The notes beneath the pieces were generated by a model that was not told the DNA's origin, searched no databases, and saw only the letters and a list, made by a program, of their open reading frames with translations. Position numbers and translations under genes: made by a program. A stretch of DNA of 64,000 bases. Origin: Roseiarcus sp963805295. Its GTDB lineage: Bacteria > Pseudomonadota > Alphaproteobacteria > Rhizobiales > Beijerinckiaceae. Each line of letters begins with the position of its first letter. The stretch's first letter is position 1. Location: NCBI GenBank assembly GCA_963805295.1, contig CAWDTW010000104.1, forward strand, positions 23,172-87,171, given 5' to 3'. Of the stretch, positions 46,626 to 55,267 are shown one piece after another.

Positions 46626-46799
46626 CCCATCCAGCTTGATCTTATCAAGCTGGAACAATGGGTTGCGCAGGTCGAAAGAGGGAAGCTCCGCTTAGGCTTC
46701 AAGCCGGGTCCGGCAGCGGAAGGACTGGCGCAGGCCGAACGAGGCGACTTCGCCAGCGACGCCCGCATCGCCGAGTTGTGGAAGCGCGCGGGTCCGTGA
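46626..46799 (+). pseudogene. C-terminal fragment of a small antitoxin-like protein
   Basis: The frame KLEQWVAQVERGKLRLGFKP, then GPAAEGLAQAERGDFASDAR to WKRAGP, has strong protein-like character and ends in a TGA. It has no start of its own. It resembles the tail of ribbon-helix-helix type antitoxins. The N-terminal part was probably removed by the IS1634-type insertion directly upstream. Confidence 0.4.
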
Positions 46800-46871
46800 A
46801 TCGGCGCCACCTTCCCTGCGCCGATCGGCCGCAATTGCGCCTGCCCGCGCGGGGCGCTAAAAGGCGCGCGC

Positions 46872-47627
46872 ATGTTCAATCTCGCCAACCCGACGGTCTT
46901 CGTCGACCTGACGCGGCGGACGCTGCCGTGGCTCGCGGCGGCGACGGTCGCGCTGTTTGTCGCAGGGCTCGCGCTCTCGTTCGCCGCGCCGTCCGACTAC
47001 CAGCAGGGCGAGAGCGCCAAGATCATGTATCTGCACGTGCCGGCGGCCTGGATGTCGACCTTCGTCTACGGCGTGATGGCCCTCGCCGCGCTCGGCACGC
47101 TGGTCTGGCGCCATCCGCTCGCCGACGCCGCGCAGAAGGCCGCCGCTCCCCTCGGGGCGGGCTTCACCTTCATTTGTCTCGCCACCGGCTCGCTGTGGGG
47201 CAAGCCGATGTGGGGGACCTACTGGGTGTGGGACGCGCGCCTCACCTCGGTTCTGGTGCTGTTCCTCCTCTATCTCGGCCTCATCGCGCTCTGGCGGGCG
47301 ATCGAGGACCCGGGCCGGGCGGCCCGCGCGGCGGCGATCCTCACCCTCGTCGGCTCCGTCAACCTGCCGATCATCAAGTTTTCGGTCGACTGGTGGAACA
47401 CCCTCCACCAGCCGGCCTCCGTCTTCCGCCTCGGCGGTCCGACGATCGCGCCTTCCCTCCTGTGGCCGCTCATCGTCATGTCGCTCGCCTTCACCTTTCT
47501 GTTCCTGACCCTGCATCTCATGGCGATCCGCAACGAAATCCTGCGCCGCCGCATCGCCCGCGTGACGATGCTGGCGGCGGCCGAGGGCGACCGGCTCGCC
47601 CCGGCCTTCGCCGCGAAAGGCGCCTGA
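46872..47627 (+). CDS. ccmC: Haem exporter permease CcmC
   Basis: A 251-residue inner-membrane protein that loads haem onto CcmE. The tryptophan-rich WWD motif is GKPMWGTYWVWDARLTS, between helices 3 and 4. Conserved periplasmic His residues lie in KIMYLHVPAAWMS and WNTLHQPASVF. About six transmembrane helices. It is followed 4 bp later by ccmD. Confidence 0.93.
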   Translation: MFNLANPTVFVDLTRRTLPWLAAATVALFVAGLALSFAAPSDYQQGESAKIMYLHVPAAWMSTFVYGVMALAALGTLVWRHPLADAAQKAAAPLGAGFTFICLATGSLWGKPMWGTYWVWDARLTSVLVLFLLYLGLIALWRAIEDPGRAARAAAILTLVGSVNLPIIKFSVDWWNTLHQPASVFRLGGPTIAPSLLWPLIVMSLAFTFLFLTLHLMAIRNEILRRRIARVTMLAAAEGDRLAPAFAAKGA

Positions 47628-47631
47628 CGCG

Positions 47632-47808
47632 ATGATGAGCGACCCCCATATCGGCTTCGTCATCGCCGCCTATTGCGTCGCCGCCGTCGTCATCGCGTCG
47701 ATGATCGGCTCGGTGGCCATCGACTATCGCCGCCTCAGCGCCCATCTCGACGAGGCGACCCGCGCGCTCGAAGCCGCCCGGGGCGCAGCGAAGGGAGCGC
47801 CTCGATGA
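47632..47808 (+). CDS. ccmD: Haem exporter protein CcmD
   Basis: A 58-residue protein, MMSDPHIGFVIAAYCVAAVV..., with one transmembrane segment and a charged cytosolic tail (YRRLSAHLDEATRALEAARG), as in CcmD. It stabilises the CcmC-CcmE complex. It is placed exactly between ccmC and ccmG and overlaps ccmG by the sequence ATGA. Confidence 0.85.
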   Translation: MMSDPHIGFVIAAYCVAAVVIASMIGSVAIDYRRLSAHLDEATRALEAARGAAKGAPR

Positions 47809-48398
47809 GCGCGGCCGCGGAGACGACGCGCCGACCGCACCGCTGGCTCGCCTTTCTGCCGCTCGCGGCCTTCGCGCTCGTCGCCGCGCTCCTTTTCGTG
47901 CGGCTCTACGTCGGCGGGGATCCGTCGCGGCTGCCCTCGGCCCTCATCGGCCAGAGCGCGCCGCCGCTGACGCTCGCCGGCCTCGACGGCGCGGCGGGCC
48001 TGACCGGCGCCGATCTTCGCCAGGGCCATGTGAGCGTGGTCAATGTGTTCGGCACCTGGTGCCAGCCCTGCCAATTCGAGCATGAATTTCTGATGGCGCT
48101 CGCCGCCGACGACGAACTCAAAGCCAAGGGCGTCGTCGTCTACGGGGTCGCGCAGAAGGACTCCACCGAGAACGTGCGCCGGTTCCTCGGCGCCAAGGGC
48201 GACCCCTACGCCAAGGTCGGCCTCGACCCGGACGGGCGGGCGGGCATCGACTGGGGCGTCTACGGCGTGCCCGAGACCTTCATCGTCAGGGGCGACGGCA
48301 CGATCGCCTACAAGGTCATCGGCCCGATGACCGCCGAGACGCTCGAGAGCGAAGTCAAGCCGCAAATCCTCAGGGCCATGAGTCCACCACGCTCTTAA
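47805..48398 (+). CDS. ccmG: Thiol:disulfide interchange protein CcmG/DsbE
   Basis: A membrane-anchored periplasmic thioredoxin that keeps apocytochrome c cysteines reduced. It has an N-terminal anchor (WLAFLPLAAFALVAALLFVR), the active site FGTWCQPCQFEHE, and the cis-Pro loop YGVPETFIV. The ATG overlaps the ccmD stop. 197 residues, normal length. End of the visible ccm cluster; ccmE, F and H are not in this window. Confidence 0.92.
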   Translation: MSAAAETTRRPHRWLAFLPLAAFALVAALLFVRLYVGGDPSRLPSALIGQSAPPLTLAGLDGAAGLTGADLRQGHVSVVNVFGTWCQPCQFEHEFLMALAADDELKAKGVVVYGVAQKDSTENVRRFLGAKGDPYAKVGLDPDGRAGIDWGVYGVPETFIVRGDGTIAYKVIGPMTAETLESEVKPQILRAMSPPRS

Positions 48399-48434
48399 GC
48401 GGCGCCGCGGACCGTCGTCACGGGAAGTCGCCCC

Positions 48435-48855
48435 ATGCGCCAGTTCGCCGACGTCATTGCGATTCGAACTCATGGCCGCGGCCTCATCGACGTGACCCGC
48501 AGTATCGTCGCATGGGTCGAGAGCCATGACCTTCGGACCGGGCTCTTGACGCTGTTCTGCCGGCACACGTCGGCTTCCCTCATCATTCAGGAGAACGCCG
48601 CGCCCGAGGTGCGTTCGGACCTCGAGGCGTTACTTCGAACGCGTCGCGCCGGAGGACTCTCGTCTCTACGCCCACGACGACGAGGGCCCCGACGACATGC
48701 CCGCGCACATCCGCGCCGCGCTGACCGGCGTGAACTTGTCGATCCCGCTGATCAGCGGGCGGCTCGCGCTCGGAACCTGGCAGGGCGTCTATCTGTTCGA
48801 GCATCGGCGCGCGCCGCATCGGCGCGAGATCGCGCTGCATCTGATCGGCGAGTGA
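48435..48855 (+). pseudogene. YjbQ-family (UPF0047) protein, frameshifted as sequenced
   Basis: A small conserved protein, ~139 residues, of the YjbQ/secondary thiamine-phosphate synthase family. The first 67 residues include LLTLFCRHTSASLIIQENAA. The next frame gives FERVAPEDSRLYAHDDEGPD, MPAHIRAALTGVNLSIPLIS and LGTWQGVYLFEHR to the TGA at 48855. The break is one extra T near 48631 (GCGTTACTTC). Metal-binding His residues are preserved. Confidence 0.8.
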
Positions 48856-48874
48856 GGGGCGCGCGAATCCTCGT

Positions 48875-49021
48875 TCAGCTCCGGCTGACGATCCACTGCC
48901 CGCCGTACTTGAACTCGGGCGCGGACTTCAGCTCCGCCTTGGCAGCGTTCATGCTGGCGCGCCAGACCTTGTCGCCCGCGTCGTCCTTGATCGACGCGAG
49001 GGCCCGGATCGACCGCCACAT
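48875..49021 (-). CDS. Possible small hypothetical protein
   Basis: A 48-residue frame, MWRSIRALASIKDDAGDKVW to PEFKYGGQWIVSRS. The composition looks protein-like, unlike the long meaningless frame that continues upstream of it. No ribosome-binding site is evident and no family is recognised. It may be the end of a frameshifted gene. Confidence 0.3.
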   Translation of the reverse strand: MWRSIRALASIKDDAGDKVWRASMNAAKAELKSAPEFKYGGQWIVSRS

Positions 49022-49144
49022 TCGGCGGAAACGCCCGGATGGCGGAGGGCGACGGAACAATCGAAGGCGGGCGAAGTTGACCGCGGCGGGGACGCCATGC
49101 GGGGGCGCCGCCGCGTCGCGTCGGCGGCGGCCGGAGATCCGTCG

Positions 49145-49633
49145 ATGAGGCTTCGTCAAAGCGCGCGCGCGGCGCTCCTGGGCGAGTTTCTCGCAGCCTT
49201 CGCGCTCAGCCTGCGTTACATGTTCAAGCCCAAAGCCACGCTGAATTATCCCAACGAGAAGAGTCCGCTGTCGCCGCGGTTTCGCGGCGAGCACGCGCTG
49301 CGGCGCTACCCCAACGGCGAGGAGCGTTGCATCGCCTGCAAGCGCTGCGAGGCGATCTGCCCGGCGCAGGCGATCACCATCGAGGCCGGGCCGCGCCGCA
49401 ACGACGGCACGCGCCGCACGACGCGCTACGACATCGACATGGTCAAGTGCATCTATTGCGGCTTCTGCCAGGAAGCCTGCCCCGTCGACGCCATCGTCGA
49501 GGGGCCGAATTTCGAATTCGCGACCGAGACGCGGGAAGAGCTCTATTACGACAGGGACCGGCTGCTCGCCAACGGCGACCGCTGGGAGCGGGAGATCGCG
49601 CAAAATCTCCTCGCCGACGCCCCATATCGATGA
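49145..49633 (+). CDS. nuoI: NADH-quinone oxidoreductase subunit I (isolated gene)
   Basis: A 162-residue 8Fe ferredoxin-type subunit. It carries two 4Fe-4S motifs (CIACKRCEAICP and CIYCGFCQEACP), the N-terminal amphipathic region and ALRRYPNGEERCIACK, and ends NLLADAPYR. It carries clusters N6a and N6b of complex I. No other nuo gene is near, whereas nuoI normally lies inside the nuo operon. It may be a second copy or a displaced sole copy. The ATG at 49145 gives the usual length. Confidence 0.88.
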   Translation: MRLRQSARAALLGEFLAAFALSLRYMFKPKATLNYPNEKSPLSPRFRGEHALRRYPNGEERCIACKRCEAICPAQAITIEAGPRRNDGTRRTTRYDIDMVKCIYCGFCQEACPVDAIVEGPNFEFATETREELYYDRDRLLANGDRWEREIAQNLLADAPYR

Positions 49634-49651
49634 GAGCCTGAGGAGGACGGC

Positions 49652-51172
49652 GTGACGGATTGCGACGTGCTCATCGCCGGCGCCGGGCCGACCGGCCTCG
49701 TGCTGGCGCTCTGGCTGACGAGGCTCGGCGCGAAGGTCCGGATCGTCGACAAGACCGCGGCGCCAGGGACCACCTCGCGCGCCCTCGCCATTCAGGCGCG
49801 GACGCTCGAACTCTACCGCCAGCTCGGCCTCGCCGACCCGGTCGTCGAGAAAGCGCACAAAGTGCCGGCGTTCAATCTGTGGACGCGCGGCGAGCGAAGG
49901 GCCCGCATCGCCTTCGAGGATGTCGGCGTCGGCGTCACCCCCTTTCCCAACGTGCGGATTTTTCCGCAGGACGAGCACGAACGCCTGCTGATCGGCCGGC
50001 TGTCGGCGATGGGCGTTTCGGTGGAGCGCGAAACCGAGCTCGTCGGATTCTCCGACAGGGGCGATCGCGTGGCGGCGATGCTGCGCCATGCCGACGGAGG
50101 CGTCGAGAATTGCGAAGCAGCATATCTCGCCGGCTGCGACGGGGCGCGCTCGTTCGTGCGCGAGACCCTGGGGGCGGGTTTTCCCGGCGGCACTTACGAC
50201 CAGGTCTTCTACGTCGCCGACGTCGAGGCCTCCGGGCCGCCGATCGACGGCGAGCTGCACGTCGATCTCGACGAGGCGGATTTTCTCGCCGTCTTCCCGC
50301 TCGAGGGCAAGGGGCGCGCGCGCCTCATCGGCACGGTGCGCGGAGAACGCGCCCAGCGCGCCGAGACGCTCCGCTTCGACGACGTGAGCGACCGCGCGAT
50401 CAGGAACCTGAAGGTGAAAGTCGAGACCACGAATTGGTTCTCGACCTACCGCGTTCATCATCGGGTGGCCGAGCGCTTCCGCAAAGGGCGCGCGTTCCTG
50501 CTCGGCGACGCCGCCCACATTCACAGTCCCGCCGGCGGCCAGGGCATGAACACCGGCATCGGCGATGCGATCAATCTCGCCTGGAAGCTGCAGGCGGCGC
50601 TCGAGGGCCGCGCGCCCGACGCGCTCCTCGACAGCTACGAGGCCGAACGCATCGCCTTCGCGCGCAAGCTGGTGAAGACCACGGACCAGGTTTTCACTTT
50701 CGCCACCGCAGAGGGCGAATTCGCCGATCTGATCCGTCTCCGGGTCGCGCCGACCGTCCTCGCCGGCGCCTTCCTCTTCGATGCGGTGCGGGAGTTCGCC
50801 TTTCGAACCGTCTCCCAGATCGGCGTCAATTATCGCGGCGGTCCGCTGAGCGAGGGGAAGGCGGAAGTTGTTCAGGGCGGCGATCGCCTGCCGTGGGTCG
50901 CCGCGGACGGCGTCGACAATCACCAGTGTCTGTCGGACATGCGCTGGCAGACCCATGTCTACGGCGTCGAGCGCCCAGAACTCGCCGCCTGGTGCGCAGA
51001 GCGCGGATTGCCCTTGAAGATCTTCCCGTGGACGCCGCGGCACGGAAAGGCCGGCCTCGCGCGCGACGCCCTCTATCTCGTCCGTCCCGACGGCTATGTC
51101 GCTTTCGCAGACGAATCCGCTTCGCCCGACGGGCTCGCGCGATATTTTGCCGCGCGCGGAATAACTCCTTAG
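49652..51172 (+). CDS. FAD-dependent aromatic-ring monooxygenase (PheA/TfdB-type)
   Basis: A 506-residue class A flavoprotein hydroxylase. The FAD-binding GxGxxG is LIAGAGPTGLVLALWLTRLG, the DG motif is LAGCDGARSFVRETLG, and the second FAD motif is FLLGDAAHIHSPAGGQGMNT. A thioredoxin-like C-terminal region follows. The phenolic substrate cannot be predicted. It starts at a GTG 18 bp after nuoI, so the two may be cotranscribed, though no functional link is obvious. Confidence 0.88.
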   Translation: MTDCDVLIAGAGPTGLVLALWLTRLGAKVRIVDKTAAPGTTSRALAIQARTLELYRQLGLADPVVEKAHKVPAFNLWTRGERRARIAFEDVGVGVTPFPNVRIFPQDEHERLLIGRLSAMGVSVERETELVGFSDRGDRVAAMLRHADGGVENCEAAYLAGCDGARSFVRETLGAGFPGGTYDQVFYVADVEASGPPIDGELHVDLDEADFLAVFPLEGKGRARLIGTVRGERAQRAETLRFDDVSDRAIRNLKVKVETTNWFSTYRVHHRVAERFRKGRAFLLGDAAHIHSPAGGQGMNTGIGDAINLAWKLQAALEGRAPDALLDSYEAERIAFARKLVKTTDQVFTFATAEGEFADLIRLRVAPTVLAGAFLFDAVREFAFRTVSQIGVNYRGGPLSEGKAEVVQGGDRLPWVAADGVDNHQCLSDMRWQTHVYGVERPELAAWCAERGLPLKIFPWTPRHGKAGLARDALYLVRPDGYVAFADESASPDGLARYFAARGITP

Positions 51173-51206
51173 CGGGCCCCTCGCCGCGCGCGGCGCTGTT
51201 AGCGCG

Positions 51207-51591
51207 CTAAGGAATGATGCGCTCGATGCGGCGCGTGCGCCGGTCAACGATCACGCGCTTATTGTTGACCACAGCATAGCGGTATTGCTTGTGGTGCGGG
51301 ACCGGATAGGTGGCGACGTCGCGCGGCAACGGTTGCCCGGCAGCGAAGGGACCGTTGTAGGCCCGGGACGGCTTCTGGGGCAGTTGCGACCCCATAATCG
51401 AGCCGACCCCAGCCCCGACGAGGGCGCCGATCGGGCCTCCGACCACCGCCCCAACCGCCGCGCCCCCGACAGCCCCTCCCATGGTTCCGCTGGGGTTGTT
51501 AATTTGAGTATTGTTGTCTTGGGGATTGCGCGTAGGCCGCCGCAGGGATGGCCAGAACGGCTGCGATGACCACAAGGCGTAAGGTTCTCAT
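51207..51591 (-). pseudogene. Glycine-zipper outer-membrane/stress protein, frameshifted as sequenced
   Basis: A signal peptide RTLRLVVIAAVLAIPAAAYA reads from the ATG at 51591. One extra base near 51537 shifts to NPQDNNTQINNPSGTMGGAV, a glycine zipper (GGAAVGAVVGGPIGALVGAG) and the C-terminal YRYAVVNNKRVIVDRRTRRI. Such DUF1236/YMGG-like proteins sit in the envelope. A good EcfG-type promoter lies 41-66 bp upstream, which fits a general stress role. Confidence 0.7.
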
Positions 51592-51632
51592 GAGGATCCT
51601 CCTCTTTGAAGCCGCGCCGCCCGCAGGCGGTC

Positions 51633-51657
51633 AACGACGCCGCGCCGGAAAGGTTCC
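51633..51657 (-). promoter_or_regulatory. EcfG-type promoter of the glycine-zipper gene
   Basis: On the minus strand GGAAC (51657-51653) and CGTT (51636-51633) are separated by 16 bases, the general-stress sigma consensus. The transcript would start about 35 bp before the ATG at 51591. Confidence 0.55.
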
Positions 51658-51752
51658 CGGTCGTTCGAATGCGACGAATGGCCGCGAATTTGCGGAACCC
51701 TTGCCGCGAAGTACAATCGATCTCCAATCTTCGCCCGGCCGCGAGCCCTTGA

Positions 51753-53615
51753 ATGTCCAACCGTATCGAGGATTACGCCGTCATCGGCAATTGCGAGACG
51801 CTCGCGCTCGTCGGACGCGACGGCTCCATCGACTGGCTGTGCCTGCCCCGCTACGACAGCGCGGCCTGTTTTGCGGCTCTGCTCGGCGAGCCGAAGCACG
51901 GACGGTGGCTGATCGCGCCGGCGGCCGACGACGTCCGCGTCAGCCGGCGCTATTGCGGCGACACGCTCGTTCTCGAAACCGTCTTCAGGACCGCGAGCGG
52001 CGCCGTCAGCCTCGTCGATTTCATGAGCCGGCGCGACGGGGCCTCGGATCTCGTGCGGCTCGTGCGCGGCCTTCAGGGCGAGGTCGCCATGCGCATGGAG
52101 CTCGTCGCGCGCTTCGACTATGGCGCCGCGGTTCCGTGGGTCTCGCGCCAGGAGGACGGCCGGCTGCAGTTCATCGCCGGTCCCGACAGACTGCTGCTCG
52201 ACGCCGCCATTGCGACCGGCGGCGAGGACTTTCGCACGCTCGCCGAATTCACGGTCGCGGCCGGGCGCGAGGCGAGCTTCGTCCTCAGCTGGTCGCCGTC
52301 GTTCCGCGCCCCGCCCGAGCGGCTCGGCGCGGCCGACGCGCTGCGGCAAGTCGAATCCTTCTGGTCGGGCTGGGCGGCGGCTTTCCAGCCGCCCGAGCGC
52401 TACGCCGACGCGGTCTTGCGTTCGCTCTTGACCTTAAAGGCGCTCGCGCATTGGGAGACCGGCGGCATCGTCGCGGCGGGCACCACCTCGCTCCCGGAGA
52501 GTAAAGGCGGCTCGCGCAACTGGGATTATCGCTATTGCTGGCTGCGCGACGCGACCTTCACGCTGCTCGCGCTGATGGGCGTGGGCTTCCACGACGAAGC
52601 GAGGTCCTGGCATCAATGGCTCATGCGGGCGGTCGCCGGCGCTCCCGACGACCTGCAGATCATGTACGGGGTGGCGGGCGAGAGGCGTCTCAACGAATAT
52701 GAGATCCCCTGGCTCCCCGGCTACGAGGGCGCGAAGCCCGTGCGGGTCGGCAATGCGGCGGTCGGACAACTCCAGCTCGACGTCTACGGCGAGGTGCTCG
52801 ACGCATTCTACGTCGCGCGCCGCGCCGGCCTCGTCGAGGTCGCGGAGAGCTGGGCCCTGGAGCGAGCGTTCGTCTCCCACCTCGAGACCATCTGGCGCGA
52901 GCCCGACGACGGCATCTGGGAGGTGCGCGGCGGCCGGCGGCATTTCACCCATTCCAAGGTGATGGCCTGGGTCGCCTTCGACCGCGCGGTGCGTTCGATC
53001 GAGGAATTCGGGCTCGAGGGGCCGCTCGAACGCTGGCGTGTCGCCCGCGACGCGATTCACCAGGAGGTTTGCCGGCTGGGATTCGACGCAGGCCAGAACG
53101 CATTCGTCCAATCCTACGGCGCGACCGGGCTCGACGCGAGCCTGCTGTTGATCCCGCTCGTCGGCTTCCTGCCGGCCGACGATCCGCGCGTGCGGGGAAC
53201 CGTGGCCGCGATCGAACGCAAGCTCGTGCGCGGCGGATTGGTCCTGCGCTACGACACCGGGACGGGGACGGACGGCCTTCCGCCCGGAGAAGGCGCGTTT
53301 CTCGCCTGCAGCTTCTGGCTCGCGGACAATTATGTCCTGCTCGGCCGCCGCGAGGAGGCGCGCGCCCTGTTCGAGCGCCTCCTGGCGTTGCGCAACGACG
53401 TCGGGCTGCTCGCCGAGGAAGTCGACCCGTCCGACGGGCGCCAGCTCGGCAATTTCCCGCAGGCCTTCTCGCATCTTGCGCTGATCAGCGCCGCCCACAA
53501 TCTGGCGAGCGCGGCGGGGCCGGCCCACGTGCGTTCGCGCCGTTCCGCGGCGCCGAGCGCCGACAAGCCGGGACCGGGCGGCAAGCGACGCCGACGGCCA
53601 GGGAAGAACCCATGA
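51753..53615 (+). CDS. Glycoside hydrolase family 15 protein (glucoamylase/trehalase-like)
   Basis: A 620-residue cytosolic enzyme. The N-terminal beta-sandwich begins RIEDYAVIGNCETLALVGRD and SIDWLCLPRYDSAACFAALL, typical of GH15. The (alpha/alpha)6 catalytic domain contains SRNWDYRYCWLRDATFTLLA, EYEIPWLPGYEGAKPVRVGN and the C-terminal EEVDPSDGRQLGNFPQAFSH with a catalytic Glu. It acts on alpha-1,4 glucans or trehalose. A basic tail (GGKRRRRPGKNP) is unusual. The gap 53616-53933 shows no gene. Confidence 0.9.
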   Translation: MSNRIEDYAVIGNCETLALVGRDGSIDWLCLPRYDSAACFAALLGEPKHGRWLIAPAADDVRVSRRYCGDTLVLETVFRTASGAVSLVDFMSRRDGASDLVRLVRGLQGEVAMRMELVARFDYGAAVPWVSRQEDGRLQFIAGPDRLLLDAAIATGGEDFRTLAEFTVAAGREASFVLSWSPSFRAPPERLGAADALRQVESFWSGWAAAFQPPERYADAVLRSLLTLKALAHWETGGIVAAGTTSLPESKGGSRNWDYRYCWLRDATFTLLALMGVGFHDEARSWHQWLMRAVAGAPDDLQIMYGVAGERRLNEYEIPWLPGYEGAKPVRVGNAAVGQLQLDVYGEVLDAFYVARRAGLVEVAESWALERAFVSHLETIWREPDDGIWEVRGGRRHFTHSKVMAWVAFDRAVRSIEEFGLEGPLERWRVARDAIHQEVCRLGFDAGQNAFVQSYGATGLDASLLLIPLVGFLPADDPRVRGTVAAIERKLVRGGLVLRYDTGTGTDGLPPGEGAFLACSFWLADNYVLLGRREEARALFERLLALRNDVGLLAEEVDPSDGRQLGNFPQAFSHLALISAAHNLASAAGPAHVRSRRSAAPSADKPGPGGKRRRRPGKNP

Positions 53616-53933
53616 GCGCGCGGCGACCGATTTCGTCTCGTGCGTGCGCCGCCCGACGCTCTGGGGAACCGGTCGGACGCTCCCGCGTTTAAGTTCGGAC
53701 GCGAGGCGCCCGATTGCGCCTGCACGGCCTGCGCACGCCCGGAATGAGGAACGACGACCATCGCCATCGGCGAAGACGATCGTTGGCGGCTCGGCGAAGG
53801 CGTCGCCGGCGACGCCTTCAGCCGAGCCCGCCAGCGATCGTGCTTCGACATGGCGAAGGTTGCGTCCGCATCCGGACATGACGTCCTTCTCGAGGCGCAG
53901 GCGGCTCGCTGTCCGCTGCGCCGGCGCGGGCTC

Positions 53934-54728
53934 TCACGCCGCCCGTCGCGCCTTGCGGTCGAAGAACAAGGCCTTGCTGACCGCCGCCCGGACCGAGTCG
54001 GGGTTGAAGGGCTTGTAGAGAATGGACGCCGGCACGGGCCGATTGGCCGCGGCGCCCAGATACTCGCCGGGATAGGCGGTGATGAACACGACCGGCCTGC
54101 TCGCGGCCGTGAGGATCTCGTTGACCGTCTCGAGCCCCGAGGCGCCGTCTTCCAGCTGGATGTCGGCCATGATCAGTTCGGGCTTGCGCTCGGCGGCGAG
54201 GGCGACCGCCTGCCGGTGGGCGCTCGCCACGCCGACCACCTTGTGTCCGAGGCCCTCGACGATCGCCTCGAGGTCCATCGCGATGATCGGCTCGTCCTCG
54301 ATGATGAGAATCCTGGCGGCGAGCTCCCGCGCGATGTCGCGCGCGCCGCGCTCCAAGAGCTCGCGCACGCGGGACGCGTCGAGGCCCATGACCGCCGAGG
54401 CCTCGGCGACCGAGAACTCTTCGACGGTCGTCAGCAGGAACGCCTGCCGGACCAAGGGCGAGAGCGCCGCCAGATTGCGGTCGAACGCCGAATCCTCGGA
54501 CGCTTCGGCGGAGGCGTCGCCAAGGCGCCTCCGTGACCAGGTGTCGAGGTAAGCTCGATAGATCGCCACGCGCGGGCAGAGATCGCGCGTAAAGGACGCC
54601 GGCCTTTCCAACAGGTTTTCCAAAGTCGCCGTCAGATAGGCGTCGCCTATTGCCTGTGACCCGTTCAGCGCCCGCGAGAAACGCCTCAGGTATGGAAGCA
54701 ACGGCGCAATGTCTTTCGAGATCGGCAT
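53934..54728 (-). CDS. phyR: PhyR, general stress response regulator (sigma-like domain plus REC)
   Basis: A 264-residue protein. Residues 1-130 form the EcfG-like sigma mimic (LLPYLRRFSRALNGSQAIGD, LSPLVRQAFLLTTVEEFSVA). Residues ~138-255 are a receiver (ILIIEDEPIIAMDLEAIVEG, ELIMADIQLEDGASGLETV with phospho-Asp, YKPFNPD). On phosphorylation it binds NepR and frees EcfG. It is divergent from nepR-ecfG, the classic arrangement of this locus. Confidence 0.95.
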   Translation of the reverse strand: MPISKDIAPLLPYLRRFSRALNGSQAIGDAYLTATLENLLERPASFTRDLCPRVAIYRAYLDTWSRRRLGDASAEASEDSAFDRNLAALSPLVRQAFLLTTVEEFSVAEASAVMGLDASRVRELLERGARDIARELAARILIIEDEPIIAMDLEAIVEGLGHKVVGVASAHRQAVALAAERKPELIMADIQLEDGASGLETVNEILTAASRPVVFITAYPGEYLGAAANRPVPASILYKPFNPDSVRAAVSKALFFDRKARRAA

Positions 54729-54963
54729 CGGAAGCTTCTCTTGCTGGCCGGCCGAGTCGTCCGTCGCCTGTCAAGAGCCGACGGGGTTGTTCGGCGCAGC
54801 GTCGCCCCCGGGAGGCCGATCATCGCAAAATCGCCTCGGCGCTTCAATACGGGAAATTACTTAGCCGCCGATCGGGCGCGCGCAAGGCGCGCGGCGCGAA
54901 CGCGCGACATCCAGGGCGCCAGGATTTGGCCTCAACGCAAGATGTTTTATTTTTCGCGCCGAC

Positions 54964-54989
54964 GGAACTAAACCAAGGCTGTAGCGGTT
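54964..54989 (+). promoter_or_regulatory. EcfG-type promoter of nepR-ecfG
   Basis: GGAAC (54964-54968), 16 bases, then CGGTT (54985-54989) match the EcfG consensus. The start would lie ~40 bp before nepR, so the locus is autoregulated. The rest of 54729-55033 shows no gene. Confidence 0.65.
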
Positions 54990-55033
54990 TGTCGACGCGG
55001 GAAAATGCCAATCTAACGAAGGGCGGGCGAATC

Positions 55034-55267
55034 ATGACCCAATCGAAAGCTGTGGAGGCCGAGACGCCAATTGAGACGCCAATTGAGACGCGAGTTAAGA
55101 CGCGAGGTGAAGCCGCGCTCGACCCGAAGGTTCTGGAGGCGATAGGACGCGCGCTGAAGGCGCATTACGACGATTTCGTCCAGGCTCCGCTTCCGGAAAA
55201 ATTCCTCGAGTTGCTGGCCCGGCTGGAGGCGGCGGAGCCGCGGGAAAAGAATGATGCCTCCGGCTAG
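55034..55267 (+). CDS. nepR: NepR anti-sigma factor
   Basis: A 77-residue protein with the conserved NepR helices (VLEAIGRALKAHYDDFVQAP, PEKFLELLARLEAAE). It binds EcfG in unstressed cells and is titrated by phosphorylated PhyR. The N-terminus has an unusual three-fold TPIET/RVKT-like repeat (PIETPIETRVKTR) reflected in the DNA. It overlaps ecfG by 17 bp. Confidence 0.92.
   Translation: MTQSKAVEAETPIETPIETRVKTRGEAALDPKVLEAIGRALKAHYDDFVQAPLPEKFLELLARLEAAEPREKNDASG

Noticed and set aside
48875..51247. A 790-codon open frame on the minus strand opposite nuoI and the monooxygenase
   Set aside because: It is the antisense shadow of two well-supported genes in GC-rich DNA. It has no recognisable domain and is Arg/Ala/Gly-rich throughout. 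Only the last 48 codons were kept, at low confidence.
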